From: Planosporangium mesophilum | GTDB taxonomy: Bacteria; Actinomycetota; Actinomycetes; Mycobacteriales; Micromonosporaceae | DNA: 64,000 bases | Assembly: GCF_016863255.1 (NCBI RefSeq) | Contig: NZ_BOON01000050.1 | Coordinates: 1-64,000 of the forward strand | Direction: 5' to 3' | In this document: positions 1 to 9,012 of the stretch, in pieces | Numbering within the stretch: the first letter of the stretch is position 1 | Layout of the letters: the number at the start of each line of letters is the position of its first letter | The notes under the pieces: generated by a model | Told to the model about the DNA's origin: nothing | What the model saw: the letters and a program-made list of their open reading frames with translations, nothing else | The model's database searches: none | Program-made: the position numbers and the translations under genes

Positions 1-551
1 TGATCATCCTGACCACCAACCTCGGTACCCGGGACGTCGCCAAGGCGGTCTCGATGGGCTTCCAGTCGTCGGAGGACGTCGAGTCCAACTACGAGCGGAT
101 GAAGATCAAGGTCAACGACGAGCTGAAGCAGCACTTCCGCCCGGAGTTCCTCAACCGCATCGACGACACCATCGTGTTCCACCAGCTCACCGAGCCGGAG
201 ATCCTCAACATCGTGGATCTGATGATCTCCCGGATCGAGACCCAGCTTCGCAACAAGGACATGGGCCTGGAGTTGACCGACAACGCCAAGCGCTTCCTGG
301 CGAAGAAGGGCTACGACCCGGTGCTGGGCGCCCGGCCGCTGCGCCGGACCATCCAGCGCGAGATCGAGGACAACCTGTCGGAGCGGATCCTGTTCAACGA
401 GCTCCGGCCCGGCCAGATCGTCTTCGTCGACTGCGAGGGCGACCCGATCGACACCGAGCACGCCAAGCTGGTGTTCCGCGGTGCGGACAAGCCGACGCTG
501 GTGCCCGATGCGGTTCCGGCCGACCTGGGTGGTGCCAGCGGCGACGAGTGA
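1..551 (+). CDS. clpC: ATP-dependent Clp protease ATP-binding subunit ClpC, C-terminal part
   Basis: This is the 3' end of a gene that begins before the window; the frame is already open at base 3 (IILTTNLGTRDVAKAVSMGF), which matches the second AAA+ module of ClpC/ClpA. The HFRPEFLNRIDDTIVFHQL stretch is the sensor/arginine region of that module. DPVLGARPLRRTIQREIED is the sensor-2 signature, where the GAR arginine contacts the nucleotide. A short acidic tail ends the protein. ClpC is the cytoplasmic hexameric unfoldase that feeds substrates to ClpP. Two tandem hairpin terminators follow the stop. Family assignment is secure; only about 180 residues are visible. Confidence 0.95.
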   Translation, partial: IILTTNLGTRDVAKAVSMGFQSSEDVESNYERMKIKVNDELKQHFRPEFLNRIDDTIVFHQLTEPEILNIVDLMISRIETQLRNKDMGLELTDNAKRFLAKKGYDPVLGARPLRRTIQREIEDNLSERILFNELRPGQIVFVDCEGDPIDTEHAKLVFRGADKPTLVPDAVPADLGGASGDE

Positions 552-582
552 GCGCCACTGGTAGATAGCTAGGCACGAAGGA

Positions 583-614
583 GAACGGGCGGTCGCTACG
601 GCGGCCGCCCGTTC
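583..614. terminator. Hairpin terminator 1 after clpC
   Basis: A 14-base arm (583-596) pairs with 601-614 around a TACG tetraloop, with one G-T pair. It sits 32 bases after the clpC stop, in the convergent gap between clpC and the deacetylase gene. The stem is very GC-rich and has no long T run, as is usual in actinobacteria. Confidence 0.7.
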
Positions 615-641
615 CGTTCACCGGTGGACAGGGCACAAAGA

Positions 642-676
642 GAGCGGGCTGTCGCTACGGCGACCGCCCGCTCTTT
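642..676. terminator. Hairpin terminator 2 after clpC
   Basis: A second hairpin of nearly the same sequence: arms 642-655 and 660-673, the same TACG loop, one mismatch, then TTT. The two hairpins look like duplicates of each other. Placed between convergent genes, the pair probably stops transcription from both sides. Confidence 0.7.
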
Positions 677-693
677 GCGTATCCGGATCAGGG

Positions 694-1662
694 TCAGGGG
701 ATGTAGTCCTCGAGCAGGGCGGGGGTCAGGCCGGCGTCGTGAATCGCCTGGAGGGCGGCGAGGAAGTCCTCGGCGAACGCCGGGCGGAAGTGCATCAGGA
801 GGATGTCGCCGGGCTGTACCGCGTTCCCCTCCTGGAAGCGGACGACGCCCTTGTCCACCGTCTCCTTCCAGAAGAACGCGGCCTTCATGCCGCACTCGTG
901 GGTCACCTGAAGGGTGGTGTTGTCCTTGTCGCCGAACGGCGGGCGGAACAGCACCGGGCGACGGCCGTAGATCGCCCCCAGCTGGTCTGCCGAGCCACAG
1001 ATCTCGTGCCGCTGGAAGCTGGGCGACATGCCCTTGAGGTCGGCGTGCGTGATCGTGTGGGCCTCGATCACCGCGCCGGCCGCCTCAAGCTGCTTGAAGT
1101 ACCCGGGGTCGCTGCGGATGGCGTTCGTCGTGAGGAACAGCGTGACCGGTACGTGTGCCGCCTGGAGCAGCCCGATCGCGTCCGGCTGCTTGGTCCAGCC
1201 GTCATCGATGGTGATGAACGCGACCTTCTGGGAGGTCGGAACCCGGCTGATCCACGCGGCGGCCGGTCCCGGCGGCAGCGTGATCTTCTCCGCCGGCGGC
1301 GCGGGCGGGAACGTCGGGATCCGGGCGAGCAGGCCGCTCGGGCTCGCGGACGGCGTACCGGTCGGCGACGGGGGCGTGCTCGGAGCGGCCGGGGCGGCCC
1401 AAGCCCTCGGGGGGCCGGCACCCGGTCGACCGGAGGAGGCCGCACTCCTGCCGGACGACGGCAGGGGCACCGGTACGGGTTGGCCGCCGCCGGTACCGGT
1501 ACTGACACCGCGAGCGTTGATCCAGCGGGAGTCACGTGACCCGTCGGTTGCGCCGGCGTTGCCGATCAGCACGATGAGCAGGGATGCGACCAGCGCTGCC
1601 ACCAGACGTGGGCGGAGGCGGTGTGACGACCACAGATGTCGGACTACCGCGAGGTAACGCAT
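694..1662 (-). CDS. Membrane-anchored polysaccharide deacetylase (NodB homology)
   Basis: A 322-residue protein with an N-terminal membrane segment or signal anchor (about residues 20-38), a Pro/Ser/Ala-rich linker to about residue 130, and a C-terminal NodB domain. Motifs appear in family order: TIDDGW (catalytic and metal Asp), HTITH (metal His pair), RPPFG (catalytic Arg), and LMHF near the end. Family members hydrolyse N-acetyl or O-acetyl groups from cell-wall glycans outside the membrane; the substrate here is unknown. I chose ATG at 1662; an in-frame TTG at 1689 would add nine residues. The gene is convergent with clpC. Confidence 0.88.
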   Translation of the reverse strand: MRYLAVVRHLWSSHRLRPRLVAALVASLLIVLIGNAGATDGSRDSRWINARGVSTGTGGGQPVPVPLPSSGRSAASSGRPGAGPPRAWAAPAAPSTPPSPTGTPSASPSGLLARIPTFPPAPPAEKITLPPGPAAAWISRVPTSQKVAFITIDDGWTKQPDAIGLLQAAHVPVTLFLTTNAIRSDPGYFKQLEAAGAVIEAHTITHADLKGMSPSFQRHEICGSADQLGAIYGRRPVLFRPPFGDKDNTTLQVTHECGMKAAFFWKETVDKGVVRFQEGNAVQPGDILLMHFRPAFAEDFLAALQAIHDAGLTPALLEDYIP

Positions 1663-1713
1663 CCGGCTGAGCCTAGCGATCGAAGTCAAACACCGGGTAC
1701 CCGTGTGTCGGAT

Positions 1714-2598
1714 TTAACCGGGTAGGCCGATCAGGTCCTCTTTCACTTCACACACCAGTCCGTCCGCGAGCAGCCCGGCGAGCGCCCGGCCACGCTGGTC
1801 GGCGTCCGGCCACACCAGGTCCAGCCGAGCCCGGGTCACCGGGCCGTCCGACTCCCGCAGGACCGCCAGGAGCAGGCCGCGTACCTGGCGGTCGGTGCCC
1901 GCGTACCGCTGCGGCCGGCGGGTCGGCCCGGCCGGAGCCACGGCTCCCGACAGCCGGAATTCGCACATCGTCGCGATCGGACAGTCCACACAGCGCGGGT
2001 TGCGTGCCGTGCACACCAGGGCGCCCAGTTCCATGAACGCCACCGAGGCGCGCGCCGCCAGTTCCGGCTCCTCGGGGAGCAGTTCGGCGACGGCCGTCAG
2101 GTCGCGTGCGGTCGTGGCCGGGCCGGCATCGGGGGCGCCGGCGACCGCGCGGGCGACGAACCGCCGTACGTTCGTGTCGACCACCGGTTGGCGCTGCCGG
2201 TACGCGAACGCGGCGACCGCGCGGGCCGTGTACGCCCCAATGCCGGGCAGCGCGAGGAGCTGGTCGACGTCGGACGGCACCTCGCCGCCGTGCGAGGCGA
2301 CGATGGCGACGGCGCACTCGTGCAGGCGCAGCGCCCGGCGTGGGTAGCCCAGCCGCCCCCACGCCCGGATCGCCTCGCCCGGCGCGTCGGCGGCGAGATC
2401 GGCGGCGGTGGGCCAGCGGGCCATCCACTCCAGCCAGGCCGGCAGTACCCGCGACACCGGCGTCTGCTGGAGCATCACCTCGCTGACGAGGACGCCCCAG
2501 GGCGTCGCGTCGGCCGACCGCCAGGGCAGGTCGCGGGCGTTCGCGTCGTACCACGCGACGGCGGTCGTAGCCAGATTGTGGGCGGGCATCGGGGCCAT
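1714..2598 (-). CDS. mutY: A/G-specific adenine DNA glycosylase MutY
   Basis: Removes adenine mispaired with 8-oxoguanine in base-excision repair. The 294-residue protein has the helix-hairpin-helix LPGIGAYTARAVAAFAY, the catalytic Asp in VDTNVRRF, and a complete 4Fe-4S loop (C-x6-C-x2-C-x5-C in CTARNPRCVDCPIATMC). MLQQT and PWR near the N-terminus are typical. The C-terminal 8-oxoG-recognition (NUDIX-like) domain is short, as in other actinobacterial MutY proteins. The start lies 18 bases from the divergent ACT-domain gene, so the two share a very small promoter region. ATG at 2589 is an alternative start. Confidence 0.95.
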   Translation of the reverse strand: MAPMPAHNLATTAVAWYDANARDLPWRSADATPWGVLVSEVMLQQTPVSRVLPAWLEWMARWPTAADLAADAPGEAIRAWGRLGYPRRALRLHECAVAIVASHGGEVPSDVDQLLALPGIGAYTARAVAAFAYRQRQPVVDTNVRRFVARAVAGAPDAGPATTARDLTAVAELLPEEPELAARASVAFMELGALVCTARNPRCVDCPIATMCEFRLSGAVAPAGPTRRPQRYAGTDRQVRGLLLAVLRESDGPVTRARLDLVWPDADQRGRALAGLLADGLVCEVKEDLIGLPG

Positions 2599-2616
2599 CC
2601 TGCCACGGTCGGCCGG

Positions 2617-3165
2617 ATGCCCGATGATGCGAGGGTGGACGAGCTAGCGATCACCGTAATCGGACGTGACCGGCCGGGCATCATCGCCGACGTGGCCGAG
2701 GTCCTCGCCGGGCTGGGCATGAACCTGACGGACTCGACGATGACCCGGCTGCGGGGGCACTTCGCGATGACGCTGATCTGTACCGGCGCGGCGGACGCCT
2801 CGCCGTCGTTGGAGGACGTGGAGGCGGCAATCGCGCCGCTGACCGCGGACGGGTCGCTGATCGCCACCGTGAGCCGGGTACATCCGGAGTCCGCGCCGGA
2901 GGCCCCCGGCGGGCACTACGTGCTGTCCGTACACGGTGCCGACCGGCTCGGGATCGTCGCCTCCGTGACCCGCGGGCTCGCCGAGTTCGGGGGCAACATC
3001 ACCGACCTGACCACCCGGCTGTCCAACTCCTTGTACGTACTCGTGGCAGAGCTCGACCTGCCCGCCGGTACGGACGTGGACATGGTTCATGAGCGCCTGA
3101 GCGCCGTCGCGCGCGCCCTCGGTGTCGAGGTGACGCTGCGTCCAGCCGAGACGGACGTGCTGTGA
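2617..3165 (+). CDS. Two-ACT-domain protein (GcvR-like)
   Basis: A 182-residue protein made of two ACT domains: ITVIGRDRPGIIADVAEVLA at the start and VHGADRLGIVASVTRGLAEF from about residue 107. Such proteins bind amino acids or partner proteins and act as regulators (the GcvR type); which ligand is used here is not visible. The stop overlaps the GTG of def by four bases (GTGA), so the two are probably translationally coupled. ATG at 2617 was chosen; GTG at 2635 is possible. Almost no leader separates it from mutY, so a leaderless message is plausible. Confidence 0.85.
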   Translation: MPDDARVDELAITVIGRDRPGIIADVAEVLAGLGMNLTDSTMTRLRGHFAMTLICTGAADASPSLEDVEAAIAPLTADGSLIATVSRVHPESAPEAPGGHYVLSVHGADRLGIVASVTRGLAEFGGNITDLTTRLSNSLYVLVAELDLPAGTDVDMVHERLSAVARALGVEVTLRPAETDVL

Positions 3166-3707
3166 CAGGCATCGTCGACTGGTCGATCGAGGACCTTGGC
3201 GTCGCGGGCGTCGTACGCCCGGTGGTGCGCGCCCCCGATCCGGTACTCGCGGCCCCGGGTGAGCCGGTGGACCCGAACGACCCCGAGATCCTGCGGCTGG
3301 CGGCGGACCTGGTTGCCACCATGCGGGTGTCACCGGGCTGCGTCGGGCTGGCCGCACCGCAGATCGGCGTGTCGGCGCAGGTGTTCGCGGTCGATGTCAC
3401 CGGTCACCCGAAGGCGCGCACGGTTCACGGTACGTTCGTGCTCTGCAACGCCCGGCTGGTCGAGGCGAGCCAGTGGCAGAAGGGGCGCGAGGGCTGCATG
3501 TCCGTGCCCGACCTGACCGGTGACGTGAAGCGCGCCGGCCGGGTGGTGGTGGCCGGCGCGCTCCCCGGAAAGAGTGAGACGCAATTCACAACTGATGGGT
3601 TCGAGGCCCGCGCGCTGCAACATGAGATCGACCACTGCACCGGCCTGCTGTTCCTTGATCGAGTCGCCGGCGCCCACGCGATCCACACCAGAAAGGTGTA
3701 CCTGTGA
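3162..3707 (+). CDS. def: Peptide deformylase
   Basis: Removes the N-formyl group from nascent proteins. All three deformylase motifs are visible in the 181 residues: GLAAPQIGV (motif 1), EGCMS (motif 2, metal-binding Cys; the family norm is EGCLS), and HEIDHCTG (motif 3, two metal His and the catalytic Glu). The GTG start overlaps the upstream stop. The N-terminus is about 30 residues longer than the E. coli enzyme, as often seen in actinobacteria. Confidence 0.94.
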   Translation: MTGIVDWSIEDLGVAGVVRPVVRAPDPVLAAPGEPVDPNDPEILRLAADLVATMRVSPGCVGLAAPQIGVSAQVFAVDVTGHPKARTVHGTFVLCNARLVEASQWQKGREGCMSVPDLTGDVKRAGRVVVAGALPGKSETQFTTDGFEARALQHEIDHCTGLLFLDRVAGAHAIHTRKVYL

Positions 3708-3760
3708 GGCGGCGTGCCGTTCTGTCGATGGGGCCGTCCCACCGATAGCGTGTGTCCATC

Positions 3761-4447
3761 ATGAAGCTGACGGTTGGCCCGTTGCCCCCGGCCGTCTACT
3801 GGCGACGCCGGGCGGCGGTCGCTGGTGCCCTGGTCGTGGTCGTGGCGACGCTCGTCTACTCGTGCACGGGCAACGCGAACGACTCCAGGACCGCCGGTGG
3901 CAAGCCGGCGGGGAAGCCGAGCCCGGGCTCGTCCGGTTCGCCCTCGCCCTCGCCGTCGCGCCAGGTGTTCACCCCGGCCTCCGGCCTGCCTCAGGTCGGT
4001 GAGGGGGGCGACTTGCCGCCCGCGGCACCGAACTCCTCGGATCCGCCGGCCGCGCCCAGTTCGCCCTGTACCGACGAGGAGATGTCGGTCACCGCCGTAG
4101 CCGAGTCCGCCTCGGTCGGCCAGGGATCGTTCGTGAAGTTCACGCTCCGGATCAAGAACGTGTCCAACCGGTCGTGTACCCGGGACGTTGGCGCGGACGC
4201 CCAGGAGCTGTACCTGCAGGACGCGGGGAAGGTGAAGGTCTGGTCGTCGGACTCGTGCGACCCGCCGCACGGCACGGACGTGCGCACCTTCGGCCCCGGG
4301 ATCGAGACCCAGTTCTGGCAGGTGTGGGACGGCAAGGCCACCAACGCCGGCTGCACCGACCGCAAGGCGCCGCCGGTCGGGAAGTATGAGCTGTTCGGCC
4401 GGCTGGCCACGAAGCTCGGTGACCCCGTCGCGGTCGAGCTGAAGTAG
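3761..4447 (+). CDS. Membrane-anchored protein with Ser/Pro linker and extracellular beta domain
   Basis: Not a named family that I can identify with certainty. After a basic N-terminus there is one membrane segment (about residues 18-38) ending in VYSC, which is only a weak lipobox. A 60-residue Ser/Pro/Gly linker follows, then a C-terminal domain with four Cys (CTDEE, SCTRD, SCDPP, GCTDR) and alternating hydrophobics typical of a beta-sandwich of the DUF4232/BsuPI type. The domain should lie outside the membrane with two disulfides. ATG at 3761 was preferred to GTG at 3752. The gene is convergent with disA, three bases away. Confidence 0.7.
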   Translation: MKLTVGPLPPAVYWRRRAAVAGALVVVVATLVYSCTGNANDSRTAGGKPAGKPSPGSSGSPSPSPSRQVFTPASGLPQVGEGGDLPPAAPNSSDPPAAPSSPCTDEEMSVTAVAESASVGQGSFVKFTLRIKNVSNRSCTRDVGADAQELYLQDAGKVKVWSSDSCDPPHGTDVRTFGPGIETQFWQVWDGKATNAGCTDRKAPPVGKYELFGRLATKLGDPVAVELK

Positions 4448-4450
4448 GAC

Positions 4451-5527
4451 CTACACGTACCGTTCGAGGATCGACGCCTCGGCCAGCCGGGACAGGCCTT
4501 CCCGGACGCTGCGGGCGCGCGCGTCCCCGACCCCGTCGACGGCCTGCAGGTCCTCCACCGTCGCTCCGAGCAGTCGTTGCAGGCTGCCGAAGTGGTTGAC
4601 CAGGCGGTCGATGACCGCACCCGGCAGCCGCGGGACCTTCGCCAGCAGGCGGAACCCCCGCGGCGACACCGCCGCCTCGAGCGCGTCGCTCGCCCCCGGG
4701 TAGCCGAGGGCCTTGGCCACGGCGACGAGATCGATCAGGTCGGTGGCCGAGAGCCGGTCCAACTCGTCGAGCGCGTCGTCGGCGGTGTTGAACCGGTGCC
4801 CGTCCGGCAGGTAGTCGCGGATCACCAGGGTGCGGTCGGCCTCCACGCCCGCCATCAGCTCCTCGAGCTGCAGCGCGAGCAGCCGGCCGTCGGTGCCCAG
4901 CTCCACCACGTACCCGGCGATCTCGTCGGCGATCCGGCGCACCATCTCCAGCCGCTGCACCACGGCCATGGAGTCCCGTACGGTCACCAGATCTTCGATC
5001 TCCAGTGCCGAGAGGGTGCCGCTCACCTCGTCCAGGCGCAGCTTGTACCGCTCCAGGGTGGCCAGGGCCTGGTTGGCCCGGGACAGGATGGCCGCCGAGT
5101 CGTCGAGGACGTGGCGCTGCCCGTTGACGTACAAGCCGATGATGCGCATCGACTGGCTGACCGAGATGACCGGGAACCCGGTCTGCTTGGCCACCCGCTC
5201 CGCGGTACGGTGCCGCGTGCCGGACTCCTCGGACGGAATGCCCGGGTCGGGCATCAGGTGCACGGCGGCTCGCACGATGCGGGTGCCGTCGCTGGACAGC
5301 ACGACCGCGCCGTCCATCTTGCACAGCTCGCGCAGCCGGGTGGCGGAGAACTCGACGTCGAGCGGGAATCCACCGGTACACAGGGTCTCGACGGCGTGGT
5401 CGTACCCCAGCACGATCAGCGCGCCGGTGCGCCCGCGCAGGATGCGCTCCAGCCCGTCGCGCAGCGCGGTGCCCGGCGCCATGAGCGCCAGGTTGGCGCG
5501 TAGCGGGTCATCGCGGTCTATCGGCAC
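4451..5527 (-). CDS. disA: DNA integrity scanning diadenylate cyclase DisA
   Basis: Makes cyclic di-AMP from two ATP and scans DNA for branched structures. The N-terminal DAC domain has [10 protein letters not shown] and the RHR motif in [14 protein letters not shown] helical linker follows, then a C-terminal RuvA-like helix-hairpin-helix region (residues about 290-358). The 358-residue length matches the family. Starts at GTG 5527. It lies next to radA (RadA binds and restrains DisA in Bacillus), but here a 179-base gap separates the two genes. Confidence 0.96.
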   Translation of the reverse strand: MPIDRDDPLRANLALMAPGTALRDGLERILRGRTGALIVLGYDHAVETLCTGGFPLDVEFSATRLRELCKMDGAVVLSSDGTRIVRAAVHLMPDPGIPSEESGTRHRTAERVAKQTGFPVISVSQSMRIIGLYVNGQRHVLDDSAAILSRANQALATLERYKLRLDEVSGTLSALEIEDLVTVRDSMAVVQRLEMVRRIADEIAGYVVELGTDGRLLALQLEELMAGVEADRTLVIRDYLPDGHRFNTADDALDELDRLSATDLIDLVAVAKALGYPGASDALEAAVSPRGFRLLAKVPRLPGAVIDRLVNHFGSLQRLLGATVEDLQAVDGVGDARARSVREGLSRLAEASILERYV

Positions 5528-5706
5528 CCGAACAGTTTACGGACCGTCGTGCCAGCGGTGCTGTTGCGGTAGGCAGGAAAGCCCGTAAAGTGACCGCCCA
5601 CCCGGCCGGGACCTCGCGTGGGCGGACCAGCGCGGCGACCCGCCAGGGGTGAACCACCTCACGTGCGGCTCGCCGCCCACACCGTCCTGACCTACGACGT
5701 CGAGCT

Positions 5707-7146
5707 CTAGCGCGAATCGCTGCGGTCGCCCGCCTGCACCGCGAAGTGCAAGGCGGCGCGGACGTCGCCCACCTCCAGCACCTTCATCCCCTCCGGGACC
5801 GAACCGGTGGCGGCCGGCCCGCATCCCGGTGGCACGAGCGCGAAGCGGAAGCCCAGCCGCGCCGCCTCCGCGAGCCGCCGGGGCACCGCGCCGACCCGCC
5901 GCACCTCACCGGTCAGCCCCACCTCGCCGACGGCGACCAGATCCGGTGCCATCGGAAGCTCGGTGGCGGCGGACGCGACCGCGAGCGCGACCCCCAGGTC
6001 GGCGGCGGGCTCGATCACCCGGACGCCACCGACGGTGGCCGCGAAGACCTCCCGGTCGTGGAGCTGGAGCTTGGAGCGGCGCTGCAGCACCGCGAGCACC
6101 ATGGCCAGTCGGGCGCCGTCCAGGCCGCTGACCGTACGCCGGGGCGAGCCGGCCACCGGTGCACCGATCAACGCCTGCACCTCGGTCACCAGGGCCCGTC
6201 GGCCCTCCATGGCGACGGTGACGCAGGTACCGGGGACCGCGTCGGCGTACCGCGTGAGGAACAGCCCCGAGGGGTCGGGCAGGCTCGCGATGCCCCCCTC
6301 GTGCATCTCGAAGCAGCCGACCTCGTCGGCGGCGCCGAACCGGTTCTTCAGGCCGCGCACCATCCGCAGCGAGGAGTGCTTGTCACCCTCGAAGTTCAGC
6401 ACCACGTCGACCAGGTGCTCCAACACCCGCGGGCCGGCGACCTGGCCGTCCTTCGTGACGTGGCCCACAAGCACGGTCGCGATGCCGCGCTCCTTGGCGA
6501 CCGCCACGATCGCCGCCGTGACCCCGCGCACCTGGGTGACGCCGCCGGGGACGCCGTCGGCGCCGGGGGCGGAGATGGTCTGCACCGAGTCGAGGACCAG
6601 CAGGCCCGGCTTGACCGCGTCCAGATGGCCGAGGACGGCGGACAGGTCGGTCTCGGCGGCCAGGTAGAGCCGCTCGTGCAGCGCGCCGATCCGCTCGGCC
6701 CGCAGCCGCACCTGGCTCACCGACTCCTCGCCGCTGACGACGAGCGCCGGGGTCTCACCCGTGGCCGCCCACTGCTGGGCGACGTCGAGCAGCAGGGTGG
6801 ACTTGCCGACGCCGGGCTCACCGGCGAGCAGCACCACCCCGCCCGGCACCAGGCCACCGCCGAGCACCCGGTCGAACTCCGGGACGTTGGTGGGCCGGGC
6901 CTTCGCCGGCGCGGCGCTGATGGTGGCGATCGGGCGGGCCGGCTCAGCCGGGCGGCGGGCGGTCACCGCGCGCAGTGCGGCCGGTGTACTCGCGGCCGCC
7001 TCGACGATGGACCCCCACTCGCCGCACTCCGGGCAGCGACCGACCCACTTGGGCGGCCGGTGCCCGCAGGCGTCGCACTCGTAGCTGGCGCGCGGTCCGG
7101 AGGACTTGGACGACAGACGGGACGATGAGGTGGAGCGCTCAGTCAC
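5707..7146 (-). CDS. radA: DNA repair protein RadA
   Basis: A RecA-like ATPase for recombination intermediates. The 479 residues hold the N-terminal C4 zinc finger (CDAC, then CPEC), Walker A GEPGVGKST, the RadA-specific KNRFG motif and a C-terminal Lon-type domain. The start was set at GTG 7146, because upstream in-frame codons read as Arg/Ser-rich sequence and overlap the preceding gene. The gene follows the copper-chaperone-like lipoprotein by 40 bases and is probably in one transcript with it. Confidence 0.95.
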   Translation of the reverse strand: MTERSTSSSRLSSKSSGPRASYECDACGHRPPKWVGRCPECGEWGSIVEAAASTPAALRAVTARRPAEPARPIATISAAPAKARPTNVPEFDRVLGGGLVPGGVVLLAGEPGVGKSTLLLDVAQQWAATGETPALVVSGEESVSQVRLRAERIGALHERLYLAAETDLSAVLGHLDAVKPGLLVLDSVQTISAPGADGVPGGVTQVRGVTAAIVAVAKERGIATVLVGHVTKDGQVAGPRVLEHLVDVVLNFEGDKHSSLRMVRGLKNRFGAADEVGCFEMHEGGIASLPDPSGLFLTRYADAVPGTCVTVAMEGRRALVTEVQALIGAPVAGSPRRTVSGLDGARLAMVLAVLQRRSKLQLHDREVFAATVGGVRVIEPAADLGVALAVASAATELPMAPDLVAVGEVGLTGEVRRVGAVPRRLAEAARLGFRFALVPPGCGPAATGSVPEGMKVLEVGDVRAALHFAVQAGDRSDSR

Positions 7147-7186
7147 GCCCGGAAACCTAGCGGAGGGGTGTGACGAAACCTCACTC

Positions 7187-8032
7187 CTAGTGGCCGCCGG
7201 GCTCCGAGTGCGCCTCGGTCGACGGCTCGATGCGCGGTACCGGCGACAGCGGGACGCCGAACGGCACGCGGGTCTCGACCGGGTCCTCACCCTCGAAGGT
7301 GAACGTCACCACGACCGAGGAGCCGGGCGCGAGCGGCTCCGTGATCCCCACGATGGCCAGGTGGGACCCGGCCTCCGGGGTCAGCCGGGCGTACCCGTTC
7401 GCCGGGATCGTCAGGGTCGGGGCGCCGCCCGCCGACGACGGGCTGGGGGCGGCGGGCGCCGGGGCCGCGCTGGCGGCACCGGCGGACGGGGCAGCCGCAC
7501 CGGCGGACGGGGCAGCCGCACCGGCGGACGGGGCAGCGGCACCGGCGGACGGGGCAGCGGCGCCGGCGGCCGGGGCAGTGGACGCCCGGCCCGTGGGCGG
7601 GACGCTCGGGAGCGCCGACGCGGTGCGCGAGCTCGGGGTCGCGGCCGGGAGCGCCCCGATCTCCGGTACGCCGCCGGTGAGGACGACCGTGCCGACCTTG
7701 GCGCCGTTCGTCCGGCTGACGGCGGTCACGCTACGCAGGACCAGCGCCTTGCCGGGGTTGTTGTTGGCGATGTACAGCGACAGCGGCGCCGTCGCGCCCA
7801 CCGGGTACCCCTGGGGGTTGTTGTACTTGATCTGGACGTCGCGCAGCGCCGCGATGCCGTGCTTGGAGGTGACGTCGACGCCGGGCACGGTCGCGGACAT
7901 CCTGCTGGTCTGATCGACCTGGCCGGCGCTGCAGCCCGACAACAGACAGATGGCCGCCGCCGGTGCGGCGAGCAGTGCCGCGACGCGCGACGTGCGACGG
8001 CGCGACGGCGTACCGGTGATCGAGCGCGGCAC
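7187..8032 (-). CDS. Lipoprotein of the PCu(A)C copper-chaperone type with Ala/Pro repeats
   Basis: A 281-residue lipoprotein: basic N-terminus, hydrophobic stretch, lipobox LSGC. The start is fixed by a perfect AGGAGG six bases before GTG 8032. The first half is a beta domain; the end carries the PCu(A)C-like stretch around GSHLAIVGITEPLAPG, which parallels the family's H-x-M ligand segment, but the usual Met and second His are not obvious, so copper binding is doubtful. Between the halves lies a low-complexity insert of heptads (APSAGAA). The protein should sit on the outer face of the membrane. It is probably co-transcribed with radA without an obvious functional link. Confidence 0.75.
   Translation of the reverse strand: MPRSITGTPSRRRTSRVAALLAAPAAAICLLSGCSAGQVDQTSRMSATVPGVDVTSKHGIAALRDVQIKYNNPQGYPVGATAPLSLYIANNNPGKALVLRSVTAVSRTNGAKVGTVVLTGGVPEIGALPAATPSSRTASALPSVPPTGRASTAPAAGAAAPSAGAAAPSAGAAAPSAGAAAPSAGAASAAPAPAAPSPSSAGGAPTLTIPANGYARLTPEAGSHLAIVGITEPLAPGSSVVVTFTFEGEDPVETRVPFGVPLSPVPRIEPSTEAHSEPGGH
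7478..7582. repeat. 21-bp tandem repeat inside the lipoprotein gene
   Basis: Four almost identical 21-base units (7478, 7499, 7520, 7541) and a fifth diverged unit to 7582. Each unit encodes one Ala/Pro/Ser/Gly heptad. The length keeps the frame, so copy number can change without breaking the gene. Confidence 0.9.
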
Positions 8033-8151
8033 TTCGGTCCTCCTAGGCGACAACCCGGAATTCAAGCCGCAGTACAGCCTAGTTGTCCCTTCTTTCGGAC
8101 CGGCGCCGACCCGCTCACCTGCGGTCCGGCGGATCTCACCGGTGTGCCGGG

Positions 8152-8967
8152 TCACACCCGCAGGCCGGCCGCGAGCAGCAGGACCACGTCCACGACGGCC
8201 ACCACCAGGACCGACCGGAAGGCGGCGCGCGAGGTCGGTCGGCGGCCGGCCGCGTACCCGCCGGCGGCCAGGATCACGGCGGCGGCCGCGAACGCGCAGA
8301 TCCCGGCCCAGGACGGAGGGCCTGGCGGCCCGAACGCGAGCGCCGCGGTCGCCGCGAACAGCAGGCCGGCGGCGGCCAGGGTGCTCGCGCGCCGGCCGAG
8401 CCGGTGCGGCAGTCCGCGCACCCCCGTGCGCCGGTCGTCGTCGAGATCGGGCAGCACGTTGGCGAAGTGGGCGCCCGCCCCGAGCAGCGCCCCCGCGCCG
8501 AGCAGCCACCACGGCGGGCGCGCCACCCCGAGCACCACGAACGCGGGCAGCGCGGCGAACGACACCGCGTACGGGACGACCGAGGCGACCGTGAATTTCA
8601 GCGGCCAGTTGTACAGCAGCGCTGACACCAGGCCGACCGTTGCCACCAACCCGGCCGGCACCCCGGACCGGAGCGCGAGCGGTATGGTCGCCGCCGCTGC
8701 CACGCCGGCCGCGACGGCGACCGTACGCCGGGAGACGGTCCCCGCGACGACGGGCTTGTCACGGCGGCCGACTGCCGCGTCGCGCCCGGCGTCGACCGCG
8801 TCGTTGCTCCACCCCACGGCGAGCTGGCTGGCCAGTACGGCGGCGGCGACGGCGAGCGCGCCGGCCGGTCCGCGCCCGGTGGCGAGGGCCAGCAGCGCGG
8901 CGACCGTGGTGACCGCGGCCGTCGGCTCGGGATGGCACGCCTTGAGTAGACCCAACGCGGTACGCAT
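8152..8967 (-). CDS. UbiA-family prenyltransferase
   Basis: An integral membrane aromatic prenyltransferase of 271 residues with about eight hydrophobic helices. The first Asp-rich motif is NDAVDAGRDAAVGRRDKP (NDxxDxxxD); the second is DLDDDRRTGVRGLP. These bind the Mg-prenyl diphosphate. The start ATG 8967 lies 45 bases from the divergent methyltransferase gene, and the next three genes encode a methyltransferase, a flavoprotein and a type III PKS. That context suggests prenylation of a phenolic lipid rather than respiratory quinone synthesis, but a menaquinone-type role cannot be excluded. Confidence 0.88.
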   Translation of the reverse strand: MRTALGLLKACHPEPTAAVTTVAALLALATGRGPAGALAVAAAVLASQLAVGWSNDAVDAGRDAAVGRRDKPVVAGTVSRRTVAVAAGVAAAATIPLALRSGVPAGLVATVGLVSALLYNWPLKFTVASVVPYAVSFAALPAFVVLGVARPPWWLLGAGALLGAGAHFANVLPDLDDDRRTGVRGLPHRLGRRASTLAAAGLLFAATAALAFGPPGPPSWAGICAFAAAAVILAAGGYAAGRRPTSRAAFRSVLVVAVVDVVLLLAAGLRV

Positions 8968-9012
8968 GCGGTAAGTGTGGCCGGACAGATCGTTTCGTGT
9001 CAGGCTTCGTCC

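Noticed and set aside
739-1539. Long open frame opposite the polysaccharide deacetylase
   Set aside because: High GC keeps the antisense frame open; its product is Arg/Gly-rich with no motif, whereas the minus strand has all the NodB motifs.
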